64,000 bases of DNA from Thioclava sp. GXIMD2076 (GTDB taxonomy: Bacteria > Pseudomonadota > Alphaproteobacteria > Rhodobacterales > Rhodobacteraceae): NCBI RefSeq assembly GCF_037949795.1, contig NZ_CP149932.1, positions 1,167,001-1,231,000 of the forward strand. The letters are read 5' to 3'. Under the pieces are notes generated by a model. It was not told the origin of the DNA and did no database searches. It saw nothing but the letters and a program-made list of their open reading frames with translations. Shown here piece by piece: positions 60,351 through 64,000 of the stretch. Position numbers and translations under genes: made by a program. Position 1 is the stretch's first letter; each line of letters opens with the position of its first letter.

Positions 60351-61064
60351 ATGATGACCGACACCGATAGCCTGACGCCCGAAGAGATCACCGCATTGTT
60401 CACCCGCGCGGATGGGCAATACCATTTCGCGCGCTGGGGCCGTCCGATCGTGCCGATCGTGTTCGGGGTGCAGGAAGAGACGCTGCAGATCATGAAGGGC
60501 GCGCTGGAGGCGATTGCCGCCCTCTCGGGTCATAAGCTGGCCGAGACCGATCCCGAGATTGGCGCCAATCTGATGATCTTCTTCTTCCGCGACTGGCAGG
60601 AGCTGCTGGAGGTGCCTAATCTCGACCATATGCTCCCCGGATTGCAGGATCTGGTCGTCCGGCTTGATGATGCGGGGGCCACCCATTACCGCACCTTCCG
60701 CTTCGATGATCAGGGGGCGATCCGCGCCTGTTTCAGCTTCGTGCGGATGGACGAGGCCATGGCCGAGGTGCCCGCCGAGACCATCGCGCTGGGGCAGGCG
60801 GTGCAGATGATCCTTGCATGGGGCAACGAGGCCTGGACCGGGCGCTCGCCTCTGGGATTGGCGCGTGGGGCGGCGGTGCTGCGTCCCGAGGTGGCAGCGG
60901 TGATTGCCGCGGCCTATGATCCGGTGATGCCTGCCGTGTCCGGGGACGCCTCCCATGCGCTGCGCCTCTTCGCCCGCGCCAACATGATGCGCGAGAAGGC
61001 CGAGGCCGCAAGCGCCCGCATGGCGCAGGATATGGCCGAGGCCAAGCTGGCGCCGAAAGGGTAG
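60351..61064 (+). CDS. Conserved unknown protein upstream of ybgC
   Basis: A 237-residue soluble protein that I do not recognise. It has a ADGQYHFARWGRPIVPIVFGV segment near 20-40, NLMIFFFRDWQELLEVP near 75-92, and a C-terminal helix rich in Ala, Arg and Glu (RLFARANMMREKAEAASARM). No signal peptide or membrane segment. It stands 4 bases before ybgC and likely shares its transcript, which ties it to the tol-pal region in these bacteria. Its role is not known. Confidence 0.7.
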   Translation: MMTDTDSLTPEEITALFTRADGQYHFARWGRPIVPIVFGVQEETLQIMKGALEAIAALSGHKLAETDPEIGANLMIFFFRDWQELLEVPNLDHMLPGLQDLVVRLDDAGATHYRTFRFDDQGAIRACFSFVRMDEAMAEVPAETIALGQAVQMILAWGNEAWTGRSPLGLARGAAVLRPEVAAVIAAAYDPVMPAVSGDASHALRLFARANMMREKAEAASARMAQDMAEAKLAPKG

Positions 61065-61068
61065 AGTG

Positions 61069-61470
61069 ATGGCCTTCGCGTTTCCCGTCCGCGTCTATTA
61101 CGAAGATACCGATCTGGCCGGCATCGTCTACTATGCCAATTACCTGAAATTCATCGAGCGCGGCCGCAGTGAGTGGATCCGCTCGCTGGGTGTCGATCAG
61201 GCGCGCATGAAAGCCGAGACGGGCACTGTCTTTGCCGTGCGACGGGTCGAGGCGGATTATCTCAAGCCCGCCAGATTCGATGACGAGCTTGTTGTGATGA
61301 CGCGGTTGGTCGCCGAGACCGGTGCGCGGATCGTGCTTGCACAGGAGGTGACACGGGCGGGGGAGGTGCTGTTTTCGGCGCAGGTCACGCTTGTCTGCCT
61401 TAACGAAACGGGGGCGGCACAGCGGATATCTGCCGAAATACGCCGGAAGCTGGCTCCAAGCCTGCATTGA
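61069..61470 (+). CDS. ybgC: YbgC-type acyl-CoA thioesterase of the tol-pal cluster
   Basis: A 133-residue hotdog-fold thioesterase: VRVYYEDTDLAGIVYYANYLKFIERGR (the YxDTDxxGxVYYxxY motif with the catalytic Asp) near the N-terminus, and LVAETGARIVLAQEVTRAGEVLFSAQVTLVCL as the beta-sheet core. It is in its usual place before tolQ, although its role with the Tol proteins is unclear. ATG at 61069 is preferred to a GTG just before it. Confidence 0.93.
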   Translation: MAFAFPVRVYYEDTDLAGIVYYANYLKFIERGRSEWIRSLGVDQARMKAETGTVFAVRRVEADYLKPARFDDELVVMTRLVAETGARIVLAQEVTRAGEVLFSAQVTLVCLNETGAAQRISAEIRRKLAPSLH

Positions 61471-61587
61471 GTGCGCAATTCGCCCCTAGGTGACGTAGAT
61501 GTTATGGCGCGCCCCCTTTATGTGCGCTAAAATCGCTGCCAATCAACCCGCGACAAACGCGGCCCCTATTTGACGAGCAGTAGACCG

Positions 61588-62283
61588 ATGGAAACAGACG
61601 TGCTTGGCACGGCGCAGCAGATGGATTTCTCGCTGCTTGCCCTTTTTGCCCATGCCTCCCTAACCGTAAAACTCGTGGTAATCGTGCTGATGCTGTCCAG
61701 CTTCTGGTCCTGGGCGATCATCATCCGCAAGTTCATTTCGTTCCGCGCGGCACGCCGCGAGGCCGAGACTTTCGATCAGGCCTTCTGGTCGGGCGAGCCG
61801 CTCGATGAGCTGTTCGAGCAGATCGGCACCCGTCCCGATGGCGCGAGCGAGAAGATCTTTGCCGCAGGTATGCTGGAATGGCGCCGCAGCCACCGGCAGG
61901 ATGGTAACCTGATCGCGGGTGCGCAATCGCGTATCGAGCGCTCGATGGATGTCGCGATCACCAAGGAAAGCGAGAGGCTCAATCACGGGCTGCAATTCCT
62001 CGCGACTGTCGGGTCGACCGCGCCCTTCGTTGGTCTCTTCGGGACCGTCTGGGGGATCAAGGTGGCGTTCGAGGAGATCGCGATCTCGCAGAACACCTCG
62101 CTGGCCGTCGTGGCACCGGGGATTTCAGAAGCACTTGTGGCCACCGCCATCGGTCTGCTGGCCGCAATCCCCGCCGTGATCTTCTACAACAAGCTCTCGG
62201 GCGATGCCGACCGTATCGTTGGCGGCTACGAGGCCTTCTCGGACGAGTTCTCCACCATCCTCTCGCGCCAGCTGGACGCCTGA
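61588..62283 (+). CDS. tolQ: TolQ proton-channel subunit
   Basis: A 231-residue MotA/ExbB/TolQ protein with three helices (LTVKLVVIVLMLSSFWSWAIII; FLATVGSTAPFVGLFGTVWGI; AVVAPGISEALVATAIGLLAAIPAVIFYN). The conserved Thr and Pro of the second and third helices are in GSTAPFVGLFGT and AGISEALVATAIG. With TolR it forms the ion-driven motor that energises TolA for outer-membrane constriction at division. Start MDFS-preceding METDVLGTAQQ at 61588. 3 bases separate its stop from the tolR start. Confidence 0.95.
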   Translation: METDVLGTAQQMDFSLLALFAHASLTVKLVVIVLMLSSFWSWAIIIRKFISFRAARREAETFDQAFWSGEPLDELFEQIGTRPDGASEKIFAAGMLEWRRSHRQDGNLIAGAQSRIERSMDVAITKESERLNHGLQFLATVGSTAPFVGLFGTVWGIKVAFEEIAISQNTSLAVVAPGISEALVATAIGLLAAIPAVIFYNKLSGDADRIVGGYEAFSDEFSTILSRQLDA

Positions 62284-62286
62284 TCC

Positions 62287-62757
62287 ATGGGCGGTGGCGT
62301 AGCAAAGAACTCCAACCGGAGAGGGCGTCGCGGACGCGGGAAGCATCAGGCCATGGCCGAGATCAACATCACGCCGATGGTCGATGTGATGATGGTGCTT
62401 CTGGTCATCTTCATGGTGGCTGCGCCGATGATGACCGTCGGTGTGCCGCTGGAGCTGCCCAAGACTTCTGCCAAGGCGGTGCCGACCGAGCAGGAAGAGC
62501 CGCTCACGGTGTCGCTGCAGCTGGATGGCACGGTGTCGCTGATGAATTCGAGCGTGCCCGAAGACGAGCTGGTGGGCCGTCTGGAGGCGATCGCCAAGGA
62601 GCGCGAGAGCAACAAGATCTATCTGCGCGCCGATGGTGGTATCAATTATTCCCGTGTGGTCGAAGTGATGGGCGCGCTCAATGGCGCGGGCTTCAACAAC
62701 ATCACTCTGGTGACCGAATCCGGTGGTCCGTCGCTGACGGGACCGGCGAAACAGTAA
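62287..62757 (+). CDS. tolR: TolR membrane subunit
   Basis: A 156-residue ExbD/TolR protein. After a basic N-terminus (NSNRRGRRGRGKHQAMAEIN), one helix carries the proton-binding Asp in ITPMVDVMMVLLVIFMVAAP (Asp in PMVDVMMVLL). The periplasmic domain ends NITLVTESGG. It is the second gene of tolQRA, and tolA follows 19 bases after its stop. Confidence 0.95.
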   Translation: MGGGVAKNSNRRGRRGRGKHQAMAEINITPMVDVMMVLLVIFMVAAPMMTVGVPLELPKTSAKAVPTEQEEPLTVSLQLDGTVSLMNSSVPEDELVGRLEAIAKERESNKIYLRADGGINYSRVVEVMGALNGAGFNNITLVTESGGPSLTGPAKQ

Positions 62758-62776
62758 GCGCAAGGCACGCAACTAC

Positions 62777-64000
62777 ATGCGGACGGAACGGGCATATAAG
62801 ATCGGCATCTGGGTGTCGGGGATTATCCATGTAGGGATCATCCTCTGGGCCGTGCTGGGCGATCTGCTGTTTACACGCGATCCGGTCGATCCGATCCAGA
62901 TGACCTCTGTATCGGTGATCTCGGATGCCGATTTCCAGGCCATGCAGGCCGCCGCCCCCAAGGCGGGCGAGGTGCAGGAAACCGCGCCGGAGGCGATCGC
63001 GGCCCCCGAGGAGGATGTCTCTCCGGCCGAAGACACGCCTGCGCCCGAGGAGGCGCCCGATCCGGCACCGCAGGAGGCCTTGGCCGAGCCCGAGCCCACG
63101 CCCGAGGCGAAGCCCGATCTATCGGATGTGCAGGAGCCTGCTGAGCCTACCGAGGTCACGGAAGTTCCGCCCTCGATGATGCCCGAGGTCGAGGAGCCGC
63201 AGGATACCGCGACGCCCGAGTTCAGCCCGCGCCCCATTGCCAAGCCCGCGCGCCGCGTCGCGCCCGATCCGATGCCCACGCCTGAGCCGGAGGCACAGGT
63301 GGCCGAGGTGCCGAAAGAGGCCACTCAAGAGGCCGAGGCCCCCGAGCCCGAGACACCCAAGGAAGAGGCACAGCAGGCGCAGGCGCCCGAGGAATCGGGC
63401 ACCGAGATCGAGACCGAGGCGTCGAAGCCGGTGGAAGAGGCCAAGACCTCGGCTCCGCCCTCGAGCCCCAAGCCGCGCACCAAGCCTACCCCGCCCAAGA
63501 AGGAAGAGCCCAAACCCGAGCCGGTGAAGACCGCAGCATCGGAAAAGGCATCGGATAAACCTGCTGATAAGCCGGCAGAGAAAACGCCCGAGAAGAAAGC
63601 GGATACGCCTGCCAAGAAGCCCGCCGAGAAGAAACCGGCAGCGGCCAAACCCGCGGCACCTGCGCCCAATACCGAGAAGGCCGTGCAGGATGCGCTGGCA
63701 CAGGCTCTGGGGGGCGAGGGCACCGGGGGCACCGGCAATGCGCCGATGGGGCCGCCGATGACCAGCGGCGAGAAAGACGCGCTGATCGTGGATGTGAAGC
63801 AATGCTGGAACGTGGGCGCGCTGTCGTCCGAGGCGCTGCGCACCACGGTGACCGTCTCGGTGCAGATGCAGCCCGACGGCATGCCGATCGCCAGCTCGAT
63901 CAAACTGGTGGGCTCGCAGGGGGGAAGCGATGCTGCGGCAAAACAGGCCTATGAGGCCGCGCGCCGCGCCATCATCCGCTGTGGTTCGGACGGCTTCCCG
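62777..64000 (+). CDS. tolA: TolA, cut by the window edge
   Basis: 408 codons from the ATG at 62777 are open to the right edge, so the 3' end is missing. An N-terminal membrane helix (IGIWVSGIIHVGIILWAVLGDLLF) is followed by a long Pro/Glu/Ala-rich and later Lys/Ala-rich domain (about residues 55-300), then a compact C-terminal region (from about 315, MTSGEKDALIVDVKQCWNVGALSSEAL) resembling the TolA/TonB C-terminal domain. The spacer is richer in Pro than E. coli TolA, which is common in alphaproteobacteria. It bridges TolQR and Pal. TolB and Pal would lie beyond the edge. Confidence 0.9.
   Translation, partial: MRTERAYKIGIWVSGIIHVGIILWAVLGDLLFTRDPVDPIQMTSVSVISDADFQAMQAAAPKAGEVQETAPEAIAAPEEDVSPAEDTPAPEEAPDPAPQEALAEPEPTPEAKPDLSDVQEPAEPTEVTEVPPSMMPEVEEPQDTATPEFSPRPIAKPARRVAPDPMPTPEPEAQVAEVPKEATQEAEAPEPETPKEEAQQAQAPEESGTEIETEASKPVEEAKTSAPPSSPKPRTKPTPPKKEEPKPEPVKTAASEKASDKPADKPAEKTPEKKADTPAKKPAEKKPAAAKPAAPAPNTEKAVQDALAQALGGEGTGGTGNAPMGPPMTSGEKDALIVDVKQCWNVGALSSEALRTTVTVSVQMQPDGMPIASSIKLVGSQGGSDAAAKQAYEAARRAIIRCGSDGFP

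Overview
The window is a GC-rich, densely coded chromosomal segment of an alphaproteobacterium, most likely a member of the Paracoccaceae/Rhodobacterales. The basis is gene content and synteny: petP-petR upstream of petABC, phosphatidylcholine synthase, a glutathione-dependent formaldehyde dehydrogenase, LpcC-type LPS core mannosyltransferase, DUF2794, DUF484-xerC and an alphaproteobacterial ModE-like single-domain regulator. Genus is not assigned. I see no transposase, phage module, CRISPR array, rRNA or tRNA.

Layout. 1-9 kb: tail of a MocR-type regulator, an SDR/GH15 glucan hydrolase pair, an Lrp/AsnC regulator with a semialdehyde dehydrogenase and a class III aminotransferase (GABA/diamine catabolism type), a DUF599 membrane protein, a secreted trypsin-like protease and an IbpA-type heat shock protein. 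9-12 kb: modCBA molybdate importer with a ModE-like regulator and a palindromic operator between them. 12-22 kb: two LPS-type glycosyltransferases (GT4 LpcC-like and a GT29 sialyltransferase-like protein), asd, a MuiA-like exported protein, carbonic anhydrase, an Hpt-like small protein, M17 aminopeptidase and NlpC/P60, then the longest gene-free stretch (21257-21643), which ends in a strong hairpin. 22-30 kb: cytochrome c', two I78-inhibitor-like lipoproteins, adhI/frmA, thiBPQ under a TPP riboswitch, a DctA/GltP-type symporter and aroC. 30-38 kb: TetR regulator, NYN-LOTUS protein, the cytochrome bc1 operon with its PetPR regulators, ilvE and a DMT exporter. 38-46 kb: queG, GST, TfoX-like, recR-ebfC-dnaX and macAB. 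46-54 kb: SRP RNA gene (minus strand), SDR, a quinone-detoxification-type operon (DoxX, VOC dioxygenase-like, glutathionyl-hydroquinone reductase), priA, fructose-6-phosphate aldolase-like transaldolase. 54-64 kb: XRE-like regulator, DUF484-xerC, an EF-hand/polyproline protein, pcs, a BCCT transporter, DUF924, a conserved unknown, and ybgC-tolQ-tolR-tolA running off the end.

Most of the window is housekeeping. The parts most worth a second look are the GT29 protein with all its family motifs next to lpcC, several well-formed cis elements (PetP operator inside its own promoter spacer, ModE-type palindrome, FnrL-like box ahead of petA, TPP riboswitch with a readable sequester/anti-sequester arrangement, a terminator-like hairpin that contains the Shine-Dalgarno sequence of the next gene), the structured 21.4 kb intergenic region, the Hpt-like protein without a recognisable phospho-histidine, and the EF-hand/polyproline protein. 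All identifications come from reading motifs; no database search was run.
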